NCBI RefSeq assembly: GCF_024372745.1
Contig: NZ_VOTZ01000018.1
Location: 1 to 50,084 of the forward strand
Direction: 5' to 3'
Length of the DNA: 50,084 nt
Source: Methanocalculus taiwanensis
GTDB lineage: Archaea > Halobacteriota > Methanomicrobia > Methanomicrobiales > Methanocorpusculaceae
Position 1 is the stretch's first letter, and every line of letters starts with the position of its first letter. This document shows positions 17,709 to 26,162 of this stretch, one piece after another. The notes beneath the pieces are model-generated. The model made no database searches. It saw nothing but the letters and a program-made list of their open reading frames with translations, and had not been told where the DNA came from. Made by a program: the position numbers and the translations under genes.

Positions 17709-18389
17709 ATTCTCTTTTTTCCACTCGTTCCACGCCTCGATGATCTCGTCACCGGTAACAAACGGGAACCCATGTTCATCTCCATATGCCCGTGCTTTCT
17801 CTTTTTCAAGGGCGTATCCGGTTTCGTCATCGAGCATCTCGCAGACGGTGACTGCCGGAGTCACCCCGGCCATAATGGCGAGGGCGATCGAGAGCTCGGT
17901 CTGGCCCTGCCGCTGGTCAAGGAGGGTGTCTGCGGCACGGAGTAGCGCCGAGTGGCCAGGGGTGCGGAACTCCCTTCCAAATGGTGGAAGCCCGCCGCCG
18001 TTCATGGCAGCATGGACATGCTCGGCAACCTTTGTGATCGTCAGGGCACGGTCGTGGTCGGTGATGCCGGTGAAGGTCTCGCGGTGGTTCACCCAGAGCG
18101 AGAATGAAGAATGGTTCTTCCGGTCATAGGGAACATCTCCCTCCTTCTCGCCGAGCTCGCCGCACCGGGAGAAGACATCGGTTGCAAATGGAAGACCGAG
18201 TGTCTTTGCCGCGTCAGGATGGACTGCGGTGCAGATCAGGCCGCCCCCATCCTTTCTCATCCTGAGAATATCCTGCGGTGTTACGGCATCAGATCTGATC
18301 GTAAGATCGGTCTCGCGTTCCCGGTTGTCAAAGTCGTAGATGAGGATGAATCTCCCCTCCCTGAGTGCATTGATAGCGTTGTTAATCAT
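17688..18389 (-). CDS. ribB: 3,4-dihydroxy-2-butanone 4-phosphate synthase
   Basis: A 233-residue protein that should make the four-carbon precursor of riboflavin from ribulose 5-phosphate. Seen are the acidic metal loop (DFDNRERETD), DGGGLICTA, the flexible-loop region 'SSFSLWVNHRETFTGITDHDRA', FRTPGH and RQGQTELS. In enzymes such as those of E. coli and M. jannaschii the last motif is GHTE with a metal-binding His; here it reads GQTE. The length is normal. The gene overlaps the end of ribK by eight bases and is the last of a six-gene minus-strand run; its 3' end overlaps rpap. Confidence 0.93.
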   Translation of the reverse strand: MINNAINALREGRFILIYDFDNRERETDLTIRSDAVTPQDILRMRKDGGGLICTAVHPDAAKTLGLPFATDVFSRCGELGEKEGDVPYDRKNHSSFSLWVNHRETFTGITDHDRALTITKVAEHVHAAMNGGGLPPFGREFRTPGHSALLRAADTLLDQRQGQTELSIALAIMAGVTPAVTVCEMLDDETGYALEKEKARAYGDEHGFPFVTGDEIIEAWNEWKKENLLSDRR

Positions 18390-19065
18390 ATCCGATCTCC
18401 ACCTCGATTATATCGTTATCTTCCAGCCCGAGTTCTTCCCTGAGCGGAACACCGGCAATAAGCTCGACGATATCCTCAGGGTAATGGGTTCTGCCCGGTA
18501 CAATCAGGGCACAGGGGATCCCCTGGATCCGGCAGGAAAGGCAGCGTGCCTCTCCAAACGTCCTGTGTTCGTCTGAGAAGCCAGGTATTGTTGTCCATTC
18601 AAGTGAATCAAGTTTTTTTCGTACCGGAACACTCTGCTGTATCAGCCTGAGGTTCAGGGTGCCGGGGTATGGCTCGAATCCGCAGTTGATCCGGAACTGA
18701 TTTTTGTAATGGTCAAGGGACATATAGTAGCGCCCCTCGCCGAGCCCTGAGATAACCGCTCCTTTCAGGATGAAATGCCCTCCGGTTCGTGAGAAGATCC
18801 GGCAGTATTCAGCATGTTCACGCCTGAGGATCTCCTCCCCGCCTTTTGTCACCTCAACCGACTGGCCAGAGGGATCAACGTTCCTCGTAATCAGGTGGGC
18901 TGAATCTAGTGATTTCAGGCGGCGGGATATCGTCTGGGGGCTAGTCCCGAGTGTGGTGCTGAGGCTCTGGGTTGATACCCTGACCGGTCCGCGGCACCCC
19001 CCGAGAAGAGCAATTGCTTTTAGTACAGGAAGATCCCCTGCATCAGGCATCTGCATGATCATCAA
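18382..19065 (-). CDS. ribK: CTP-dependent riboflavin kinase with N-terminal winged helix
   Basis: The 227-residue product has an N-terminal winged helix-turn-helix (about residues 10-85; TQSLSTTLGTSPQTISRRLKSL) joined to an archaeal riboflavin kinase domain (about 95-227) with GLGEGRYYMSLDHY, 'GFEPYPGTLNLRL' and the C-terminal 'EELGLEDNDIIEVEIGYD'. The kinase uses CTP to make FMN. The fused HTH means the enzyme may also regulate riboflavin genes. It starts 14 bases after the GNAT gene and overlaps ribB, so kinase and synthase are coupled. Confidence 0.95.
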   Translation of the reverse strand: MMIMQMPDAGDLPVLKAIALLGGCRGPVRVSTQSLSTTLGTSPQTISRRLKSLDSAHLITRNVDPSGQSVEVTKGGEEILRREHAEYCRIFSRTGGHFILKGAVISGLGEGRYYMSLDHYKNQFRINCGFEPYPGTLNLRLIQQSVPVRKKLDSLEWTTIPGFSDEHRTFGEARCLSCRIQGIPCALIVPGRTHYPEDIVELIAGVPLREELGLEDNDIIEVEIGYD

Positions 19066-19079
19066 ATTTGGGAGGCTCC

Positions 19080-20132
19080 CTATTTATGGCTATCGAAACC
19101 GGTGAGGATCAGTGGGCGTGCCGGCGTCCGCCTCATCGGGATCACCTCAGCCCCTTCAAGGTTTCCTGCAGCCCAGAGGTAACGCTCACGCACAGATGCC
19201 GGGAGATCTATCTCCGGGATCGGGATAAACCCAAACTCTGAGTAGAATTTTTTAAGGTGCTGTACCGCATACATTGTGAGCTCCTCGTTATAGCAGGCCT
19301 CAACAAGTGCTCCCACCACCTGCCTTGAGAATCCCCGTCCACGGTGTGTTTCGGGGGTATAGACCGCATCCACCTCAAACCCGTCGGGATGCCGTCTGCA
19401 CCGGGCAAGGGAGATGATCAGCTCCCCGTCAAAAGCAGCAAATACCCGGTCGGTCTGGGGATCGCCTTTTGTTTCATGGTAATCGATCCAGACCGAATCC
19501 GCCTCTGAAAACTCTCCTGATCGGAGTTCCCGGATCTCTATCCTGCCGCGAATCTGTTGTGGAATGAATACCGGGATGCCCGTAGTGAGAATGGTCTTCT
19601 GCTCAGCTGCGGATAATCTTCTTGGTATCATGATGAGTGAAGGATTCCGTGTGGATCCGACCCCGGCAAGCATTGCAAGTGGCTCCCCTGCTATCTTCTC
19701 TGTCGAGATTGTTGCAAGAGGGGCATGGAGTAAAATCTCTGGATCATCTTCCCCCTCGGTGAGGAGGTGCACTTCTTGGGCACTCACCTGATCGAGGAAT
19801 GCTGTGATCTGCTGTTTTGATTGCCGATCCTGAGGAACCCAGATGAGGAGATGGTCTGTGATCTGACGTGTATCCTCCCGCATCTCCTGTGGCACGAGGA
19901 GGAGATCTGCCACAATTGCCGGGTCTCTCTCCCCGATGACAAGGGTTGCTTTTGACTCAGCTGCAAGCATTCCCGGCTCTGCCTCTCCCATGGCCCTGAC
20001 CCGGATACCGGGGAGATCAAGTGTTTGCCCGCCCGGTACAATCACCTCGCGGGCACCGGGAATTCTCGATACCAGTGATTGGACTTTCGGTTTATCAGGG
20101 TCGTCTATCAGCAGAATGCGTCGTGGATCCAT
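19080..20132 (-). CDS. Two-domain GNAT acetyltransferase
   Basis: The 350-residue product carries a GNAT domain in its C-terminal half (about 198-320), with the acetyl-CoA loop HRGRGFSR at 263-270 and 'HLKKFYSEFGF' near 292-302. The N-terminal 190 residues form another alpha/beta domain (RRILLIDDPDKPKVQSLVSR at the start, later 'ATLVIGERDP') that I do not recognise. The substrate is unknown. It lies between a histidine kinase and ribK, with gaps of 17 and 14 bases, in one apparent operon. Confidence 0.85.
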   Translation of the reverse strand: MDPRRILLIDDPDKPKVQSLVSRIPGAREVIVPGGQTLDLPGIRVRAMGEAEPGMLAAESKATLVIGERDPAIVADLLLVPQEMREDTRQITDHLLIWVPQDRQSKQQITAFLDQVSAQEVHLLTEGEDDPEILLHAPLATISTEKIAGEPLAMLAGVGSTRNPSLIMIPRRLSAAEQKTILTTGIPVFIPQQIRGRIEIRELRSGEFSEADSVWIDYHETKGDPQTDRVFAAFDGELIISLARCRRHPDGFEVDAVYTPETHRGRGFSRQVVGALVEACYNEELTMYAVQHLKKFYSEFGFIPIPEIDLPASVRERYLWAAGNLEGAEVIPMRRTPARPLILTGFDSHK

Positions 20133-20149
20133 GGTCTGTCTTCCTCCAA

Positions 20150-21544
20150 TCAGGTGATCCTGTATCCTTCGGGTGGGATATGGATCACAAACCGTGCTCC
20201 TGCTCCCTCTTCACCCTCCTCATGGATCGTGATCCCGGTGATTGCAAGGATCTCCCGAGCCAGAAAGAGTCCATGGCCTGATCGTTCCGATCCCTCAGAG
20301 AAGAGCATTTCCTTTGCAGCATCCGGGATACCGGATCCGTTATCTTCAAAGATGAGTTGTAATCCGCCATCCTGGATCTGGTAGGTGACAATCAATGCAG
20401 TTGCTCCGGCTGCAGCGGCATTCTCTATCAGGTGCGTGAATGCGGCTGAAAGATGCGGATCAGCGAAGATCTCAACCCGTTCGCTCCAGGCATGGACTGT
20501 CATTCCGCCTGCATCAAGACGGCTTAATAGATCGAAAACCGTCTCCTGCACCGGCATCCATACCGGCGGCCGGGATCCAATCTCGCGGAAATCCCGTGAT
20601 ATTGCGATCTGCCGCCTGATCCCGTCTGCTGCTTTCTCTATCTCTTCGAGGAAGGTGAGCATTGCTGGATCATCAAATCTGATGCTTCCAATGGTGAGAT
20701 GGCGGTACAGCTCTTCCAGCCGTTCTGAAAGGCCATGCCGTATGATCCCACTTAGTGCGGCAAGCTGCCGGTTTGAATTCTGGAGGGCGGATCTCGTCCT
20801 CACCTCTTCTGTGACATCACGTATTGATTCAACAGCCCCGACGATCTCTCTATTGGAATCATAGAGTGGCGTTGCAGCGATTTTCAGGTAGGCGCCTTTT
20901 CCCTCCTTCAATGCCGGGGCAATGACGAGAGCCTCCATCATATTCCCATCTCTCCTGAGATCCTGATATCCCGACTCAGCATCTGCATCCGGGTGCATTG
21001 TATAATCGATCAGGATAGGGCGCCTCTCACCATAGAATGGAACCGCATACGCATAGTCGCCTTTTCCGATCATCTTCATCTTCGGGATGCCTGTCATCTC
21101 CTCAATTGCACGGTTCCAGGCGATAACAATTCCATTTTTGTCGGCTGCAAAGGTGGCATCGGGAAGAAATTCGATCAGGTCATAGAGTTTCTGCTCAGAC
21201 TGCCTCATGCGGATTGCAAGCAGCGATATGATTGCGCCGATAATGACATACACCATTCCCCTGGCGATAATGGATGCGGTTGTGAAGAGATCCTGTGGGA
21301 TCAGCAGGTATGCCGAGATACAGTAGGAAAGAGCAATCAGAACCGCAACCAGCGGGCCACGCCGTGGATACCAGTAACCCGCGATAATGATCGGAAAATA
21401 GATCAGGTGTGGGAAAACGGTGGTAATACCCAGGAAAAGTCCTGTAATATTGGATGAAAGAGCCAGGATTGCTGCTGCACTGACTAAGATGATCCGGCGC
21501 CGCTCGATTGGATCGGAGAGGAGTGGATGATTGAGTGCTGCCAT
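20150..21544 (-). CDS. Membrane PAS-domain sensor histidine kinase
   Basis: The 464-residue product has about four membrane helices (residues 18-110), a PAS domain (about 117-245), a short dimerisation region and a HATPase domain (about 355-462). The ATPase boxes are present: HLIENAA (N box), EDNGSGIP (G1) and GHGLFLAREI (G2). The presumed phospho-acceptor lies in IIRHGLSERL (H270); in most archaeal kinases of this type the motif is H-D-I-x-N, so the residues after the His are altered. It is probably a membrane sensor that signals by phosphotransfer, with the stimulus unknown. No response regulator is encoded nearby. It lies 11 bases after the Cache-HAMP fusion gene and 17 bases before the GNAT gene. 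Confidence 0.88.
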   Translation of the reverse strand: MAALNHPLLSDPIERRRIILVSAAAILALSSNITGLFLGITTVFPHLIYFPIIIAGYWYPRRGPLVAVLIALSYCISAYLLIPQDLFTTASIIARGMVYVIIGAIISLLAIRMRQSEQKLYDLIEFLPDATFAADKNGIVIAWNRAIEEMTGIPKMKMIGKGDYAYAVPFYGERRPILIDYTMHPDADAESGYQDLRRDGNMMEALVIAPALKEGKGAYLKIAATPLYDSNREIVGAVESIRDVTEEVRTRSALQNSNRQLAALSGIIRHGLSERLEELYRHLTIGSIRFDDPAMLTFLEEIEKAADGIRRQIAISRDFREIGSRPPVWMPVQETVFDLLSRLDAGGMTVHAWSERVEIFADPHLSAAFTHLIENAAAAGATALIVTYQIQDGGLQLIFEDNGSGIPDAAKEMLFSEGSERSGHGLFLAREILAITGITIHEEGEEGAGARFVIHIPPEGYRIT

Positions 21545-21555
21545 ATAATACCCAT

Positions 21556-23289
21556 TTACCGTGAACTCATCTGAAATACTCCATCAGGACAGTGGATCTC
21601 AAAGCGGCCGCCCTGTCGTGGATCTCCCGTTTCTTTCAGTTCGATGCCCGTGATTGCCAGTGCTTCCCGGGCGAGGAAGAGAAAATAGCCTTTTCCCGGG
21701 CTCTGTTCATGCGAGAAGAGCGTCTCTTTTAAAGGTGCCGGAATTCCGATTCCATCATCCTCTATTATGATGATTATGCTGCCTTTCCGTTCGTCACAGG
21801 TGATCGAGACTCTCTCAGCACGTCTTCTGATGGAATCGGTAATGATTGCCGTAATCGCCCCGGCTGCATAGTATCCTGCAAGCCTCATCGCCTCGTTCAC
21901 CGGTTCGGTGATCCGCTCAAGGGTCTTATTAAAACCGGCAATGATCCTCCTGTAACTACCGTGGAATGCTTTTTCATCGCCCCGGATCTTCAGATCCCCT
22001 GCCCATGCTGCTTCGGTCATCCTGAGTGTCTCTTTATGGAGGTGGTCAAGCGATTCCATCATCATGCGGATCGCGGGCCGGATCTCGTCGCGGTCATCCT
22101 GGATCTCGATCTCCTCGACATACTCCCCGTTTGCGAGACGCTTGATGTTTCCAACGATATTTATCTGGAGGTTTTCAGCAAATTCATCCATCGTTTCTGC
22201 CATAATACCGATTTCGTCTTTTCTCCTGAGATTCAGCCTGGCAGAGAGATGGCCGCTCCTGAGCTCCTTGATCATCAGCACAACCTGCTGGAGCGGTTCT
22301 GAGATAGATCTTCCAAAGAGAATGGCGACAACTGCTCCGACAATGATTGAAGACAGAATGACGATGACAAGGGTATCCCTGATTGTATTGATGGGTCCTG
22401 TGAAATCTGAGAGATCCGCCCGGGAGACGATATACCAGTCGAGGGGTTCGAAATAGGTATAGACATCAACATAATCCATGTTGTCCGCCTGATGGTACAG
22501 CACCCCTTCCCCTCCGGATTTGATTGATTTGAAGAATTCCTGATCTGCCCAGTTCTCCCCTTCCTGCGTCGGATGGACCACAACGTTGCCGTTTCCGTCC
22601 ATGACATACATATATCCGTTCTGGCCTATCACCGTCTGGCGGATACTGTTCTTGACGACATCGAGGGTCTGCTTCTCTTCGGTTCCGACAAAGAGGATGC
22701 CGATAACGTTCCCAAATCTGTCTTTGATCGGCTCATATGCAGTGACATACTGTATCCCGAACAGGTCGCGTGATCCATAAAAAGTCCTGTCTCCGACAAC
22801 CGAGTATTCATAGACATCCATGGTGAGCCATGTCCCGACTGCCCGTCCCCCCTCCTCATTTTTAACATTGGTGGCTATCCGGACGGCATGGTCGTCATAG
22901 ACCTGGAAGACCGTTGCCGCACCGCCGACAAGCGCCTGCACGCGGTCAACGATCTCGAAGTTGTCATTGACAACGTATTTACTGCCGTCTTCGCCGACGA
23001 GCGTCATCTGCCCGTTAATGATCTCGGGTGTACCGTGCTGGTAGAACTGCTGGCGCAGGACATTTAAATCACTATCCACCTTGCTTCTTGTCAGGGTATA
23101 GACATCATTTGTCCACCCTTTCATGTCTGTTCCCTGTGTCTGCAGGAGTGTCTCGATCTGCTGGGTGATGACGCCCGTTGAACTGGTGTATGAAACCACG
23201 CCGACAAGCGATGTCGGAATGATCGCAAGGAGAAGGCAGATCACCAGGATCTTTGTTCCAACTTTCATATCTGAGAAGAACCGTATCAT
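21556..23289 (-). CDS. Cache-HAMP receptor fused to a partial histidine-kinase ATPase domain
   Basis: The 577-residue product starts as a chemoreceptor: TM1 (about 13-35), an extracellular Cache sensor (about 37-300, with YGSRDLFGIQYVTAYEPIKD), TM2 (about 305-326), HAMP (about 327-380) and further HAMP-like linkers (to about 475, 'PVNEAMRLAGYYAAG'). In place of the methyl-accepting domain, residues 476-575 are the last part of a kinase ATPase domain: EDDGIGIP (G1) and GYFLFLAREALAITGI (G2), similar to the neighbouring kinase. The segment aligning with the N box reads AIITDSI in place of xxIENA, so the magnesium-binding Asn is not evident, and no H box exists. It may be a chimera by in-frame recombination that senses but does not phosphorylate itself, or that works with its neighbours. 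Confidence 0.88.
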   Translation of the reverse strand: MIRFFSDMKVGTKILVICLLLAIIPTSLVGVVSYTSSTGVITQQIETLLQTQGTDMKGWTNDVYTLTRSKVDSDLNVLRQQFYQHGTPEIINGQMTLVGEDGSKYVVNDNFEIVDRVQALVGGAATVFQVYDDHAVRIATNVKNEEGGRAVGTWLTMDVYEYSVVGDRTFYGSRDLFGIQYVTAYEPIKDRFGNVIGILFVGTEEKQTLDVVKNSIRQTVIGQNGYMYVMDGNGNVVVHPTQEGENWADQEFFKSIKSGGEGVLYHQADNMDYVDVYTYFEPLDWYIVSRADLSDFTGPINTIRDTLVIVILSSIIVGAVVAILFGRSISEPLQQVVLMIKELRSGHLSARLNLRRKDEIGIMAETMDEFAENLQINIVGNIKRLANGEYVEEIEIQDDRDEIRPAIRMMMESLDHLHKETLRMTEAAWAGDLKIRGDEKAFHGSYRRIIAGFNKTLERITEPVNEAMRLAGYYAAGAITAIITDSIRRRAERVSITCDERKGSIIIIIEDDGIGIPAPLKETLFSHEQSPGKGYFLFLAREALAITGIELKETGDPRQGGRFEIHCPDGVFQMSSR

Positions 23290-23304
23290 GCTATACCTCC
23301 CGGA

Positions 23305-24225
23305 TCACTGTTCCGGGTATGTGTTAATCTGAATGTTTGCTGTATTATCCTGTTCGTTGACAACCATCGACTCGTCAGTAAGGAGGGCTTTTCCGTCAAT
23401 GACGATCAGATCGCCTGTTATACCGATTAGGTGGCTTTTGGGGATTTTTGTCTCGGTTGTTGGTGGTGAGAAAGGTTTTTTCAGGTGTGATGTCCCCCTG
23501 ATCCGATCGACAAGCAGGCCGAATATCATCCTGCCGTCTGAGAGGATGATCACCCGGTTGAAGTCAGTCAATCCAGTTTCAGGCATCCGGAAGAACTTCC
23601 TGAGATCAACAAGGGAGATGATCCTTCCCCTGACAACCGATATCCCGGTGATGAATGGGGGGATTCCGGGAACCGGGGTAATGTCTCCGGTCAGTATCAC
23701 CTCCCGGACATACTGCATCTCGATAGCATACTCGACATACCCCAGAGAGAACCTGAGTATCTCCGGATAGGTGATCTGTTCATCCGCCTCATCAGGTGGA
23801 GCAATTGCCTGTGCGCGGTGCTCGAGGATCGTCTGTGTCTCTCTGTCTGCCGGGACCTGGATTGAACATGAGAGCGGCACAAGAGAGAGTTCATCGATGA
23901 TGATTGTTTCATCCTCTGCAATTGTCGTGCCTGTACTTTCACCCGGAACCGTAGGTTTTACTGCCTTTATTCCTTCGATTGCATCGGCACAGAGGGCGAT
24001 TGCCCCCTCTTTCATGGAGGTGATGATCAGGCAGTCTGATGCCTTGATCATCCGCGGAGTTCCGGGATTGAGATCAAGTGCGAACACAGGGATCTGCCTC
24101 CCATGAAAATTGATCACTCCTCCGGCCTCTTCATCAATGGTGACCATCTTTATGGTGGATCTGATGATGCTAAGCGGGAGGGCATACTTGTTCCCCTGTT
24201 CACAGAAGCGGATATGGTCTGTCAT
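23305..24225 (-). CDS. Tandem CheW-domain protein
   Basis: The 306-residue product contains two CheW folds, about residues 3-145 and 155-295. The first (FCEQGNKYALPLSIIRSTIKM, 'GVINFHGRQIPVFAL') and the second (FSLGYVEYAIEMQYVREVI, 'ISVVRGRIISLVDLRKFF') both keep the pattern of the five-stranded CheW barrel. CheW proteins link chemoreceptors to CheA. No CheA is near; a double CheW next to a Cache-HAMP protein that lacks the signalling tip suggests a modified array component. It is the first gene of the minus-strand run, 15 bases ahead of the Cache-HAMP gene. Confidence 0.9.
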   Translation of the reverse strand: MTDHIRFCEQGNKYALPLSIIRSTIKMVTIDEEAGGVINFHGRQIPVFALDLNPGTPRMIKASDCLIITSMKEGAIALCADAIEGIKAVKPTVPGESTGTTIAEDETIIIDELSLVPLSCSIQVPADRETQTILEHRAQAIAPPDEADEQITYPEILRFSLGYVEYAIEMQYVREVILTGDITPVPGIPPFITGISVVRGRIISLVDLRKFFRMPETGLTDFNRVIILSDGRMIFGLLVDRIRGTSHLKKPFSPPTTETKIPKSHLIGITGDLIVIDGKALLTDESMVVNEQDNTANIQINTYPEQ

Positions 24226-24333
24226 GGCAGATAAAAAGGTATCTTGTCTGAGGAAGAGATAACTGTTGTGGGATATGTTTCAAGGGTGATAACATCCCCG
24301 GGGAGATTTTCTGTTTGTAACCGGATAATTTTC

Positions 24334-24345
24334 CCGGATATCCGG
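24334..24345. promoter_or_regulatory. Palindrome CCGGATATCCGG
   Basis: A perfect 12-base palindrome in the intergenic region between the tandem CheW gene and the HTH regulator gene; a further half copy (CCGGATAA) lies at 24321-24328. It sits about 32 bases before the putative TATA box of the regulator and is a candidate operator. Confidence 0.45.
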
Positions 24346-24359
24346 ACTTCGTGAAATGT

Positions 24360-24373
24360 CGAACTTTTGTTCG
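24360..24373. promoter_or_regulatory. Inverted repeat CGAAC-TTTT-GTTCG at the regulator promoter
   Basis: A perfect 5-base inverted repeat with a 4-base spacer lying directly upstream of the putative TATA box, where the B recognition element would be. A protein bound here would block TFB, so it is a good candidate site for autoregulation by the HTH protein. Confidence 0.45.
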
Positions 24374-24375
24374 TT

Positions 24376-24385
24376 AGATATATCT
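24376..24385 (+). promoter_or_regulatory. TATA box of the HTH-HMG-CoA synthase operon
   Basis: AGATATATCT is a strong TATA-like element. Transcription would begin about 25 bases downstream, very near the GTG at 24409, so a leaderless mRNA is likely. Confidence 0.6.
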
Positions 24386-24408
24386 ATAACAAAACCATAG
24401 CAATACAG

Positions 24409-25119
24409 GTGAAATCCGGACATCGCCAGCAGCTTGCAGAAAAGATTGCGGGGGAGATCACGCTCTCGGATATGCCCGGCAAGGCACTGAAGAAATGGCG
24501 GACATGCTTCAAAATTTCGCCGGGAATCCTTGCCGAGCATCTAGGCTTCTCTCCTTCGGTGATCAGCGATTATGAGAGCGGAAGGCGCAAAAGCCCTGGC
24601 ACCGCAGTCGTCGGAAAGATTGTTGACAGCCTCTTTGCAATCGATGAGTCAAATGGCGGATCATGTGTTGAGAAGTACTCAAAGATGCTCTTCTCCAATC
24701 TCGATGAGGATGTCATCTATGATCTCCATGACTTCTCCGATGCGGTCCCGATGGTTGAAATCGCTGATCTGATCAACGGCCGTATCATCTGCGGGGATGC
24801 CGATCACAGTGTTGTCGGCTATACAGTTGTCAACAGCGTAAACGCGATCCTGACCCTCTCTCCAAATGAGTTCAACAGGATCTACGGATGGAGCACGGAG
24901 CGGGCCTTAATCTTCACGGATGTGTCAAGTGGAAAATCACCGATGGTTGCGATCCGCGTCACACCGTTCAAGCCCCCCTGTGTGATTCTCCAGGGAATAA
25001 GCCATGACATGGTGCATCCCCTTGTAAAAAAGCTGGCTGAGCGTGACCGGATCTGTGTCTTCTCGACAGAAGATTCGGTAAAGGAAATCATAACAAAACT
25101 GAGGAAACAGAAATGGTAG
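24409..25119 (+). CDS. HTH transcriptional regulator upstream of HMG-CoA synthase
   Basis: A 236-residue protein with a Cro/C1-type helix-turn-helix near the N-terminus (about residues 25-65; [27 protein letters not shown]) and a C-terminal ligand-binding-like domain (about 100-236). A gene of this kind stands before HMG-CoA synthase in many methanogens, so it may regulate the mevalonate genes. I chose GTG 24409 because it lies at the distance expected for a leaderless start after the TATA box and keeps the whole helical N-terminus; the frame remains open to a TTG at 24367, which overlaps the promoter. Its end overlaps the HMG-CoA synthase start by seven bases. Confidence 0.85.
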   Translation: MKSGHRQQLAEKIAGEITLSDMPGKALKKWRTCFKISPGILAEHLGFSPSVISDYESGRRKSPGTAVVGKIVDSLFAIDESNGGSCVEKYSKMLFSNLDEDVIYDLHDFSDAVPMVEIADLINGRIICGDADHSVVGYTVVNSVNAILTLSPNEFNRIYGWSTERALIFTDVSSGKSPMVAIRVTPFKPPCVILQGISHDMVHPLVKKLAERDRICVFSTEDSVKEIITKLRKQKW

Positions 25120-26162
25120 GCATAATCACCTACGGGGCATATATTCCCCGGTTTCGGGTAAAAGTCGAGGAGATTGCCCGCGTATGGGGTGCAAATCCAG
25201 CCGAGATCTCAGGAGGCCTCGGGGTCTTTGAGAAGTCGGTTCCGGATCTCGATGAGAACACGGCAACAATCTCGGTTGAGGCGGCTCGTTCTGCACTTGC
25301 ACGCAGGAAAATTAATCCTGATGATATCGGGGCGGTCTATGTCGGATCCGAATCTCACCCTTATGCGGTAAAACCAACAGCGGTGACCGTTGGTGAAGCC
25401 ATCGGAGCAACGCCTGTCATGACGGCGGCTGACTACGAGTTCGCCTGCAAAGCTGGAACTGCGGCAATACAAACCTGCATGGGTCTTGTCGGATCTGGTA
25501 TGATACGGTACGGCCTTGCAATAGGAGCGGATATTGCACAGGGCGCACCCGGAGATGCACTGGAATATACCGCAGCTGCCGGTGGAGCTGCATTCCTTAT
25601 TGGTAACGACGATCCGATCGCAGAGATCAATGCCACCCATTCGTATACGAGCGATACCCCTGATTTCTGGCGACGCGAAGGGCAGGACTATCCCCGGCAT
25701 GGTGGCCGCTTCTCAGGCGATCCCGGGTACTTCAAGCATGTACTCGGTGCAAGCCGCCTCCTCTTTGAGAAGGAAGGCACATGTCCTGCAGAATATGATT
25801 ATGCCATCTTCCACCAGCCGAATGCGAAGTTCCCAACCCGTGCAGCCCAGATCCTCGGGTTTAAAAAGGAGCAGTACCTGCCGGGGCTTGTTGTCCCGAC
25901 TGTTGGAAACACATACTCCGGCGCATCTCCGGTCGGACTGGCGGCAACACTGGATATTGCGCAACCCGGAGATCGGATCTTTGTCTGTAGCTACGGCTCG
26001 GGCTCGGGATCAGATGCCTTTGATATCACAGTGACAGATGCAATGAATACGGCAATAGATCGTTCGAAGGCCCCTAGTGTTGTGGAGCTTCAGAAGAATA
26101 TCAGGTATCTCGATTATGCATTGTATGCCAGACACAAAGGGAAGATAGTGATGCAAGAATGA
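25113..26162 (+). CDS. Archaeal hydroxymethylglutaryl-CoA synthase
   Basis: The 349-residue product matches archaeal HMG-CoA synthase, which condenses acetyl-CoA and acetoacetyl-CoA. The catalytic triad is visible: E80 in [10 protein letters not shown]112 in EFACKAGT and H234 in FHQPNAKFP. In archaea this enzyme works in a complex with the thiolase and the DUF35 protein, which are encoded next, passing the intermediate between active sites. Its stop overlaps the thiolase start (ATGA), so all are one operon. Length is normal. Confidence 0.97.
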   Translation: MVGIITYGAYIPRFRVKVEEIARVWGANPAEISGGLGVFEKSVPDLDENTATISVEAARSALARRKINPDDIGAVYVGSESHPYAVKPTAVTVGEAIGATPVMTAADYEFACKAGTAAIQTCMGLVGSGMIRYGLAIGADIAQGAPGDALEYTAAAGGAAFLIGNDDPIAEINATHSYTSDTPDFWRREGQDYPRHGGRFSGDPGYFKHVLGASRLLFEKEGTCPAEYDYAIFHQPNAKFPTRAAQILGFKKEQYLPGLVVPTVGNTYSGASPVGLAATLDIAQPGDRIFVCSYGSGSGSDAFDITVTDAMNTAIDRSKAPSVVELQKNIRYLDYALYARHKGKIVMQE

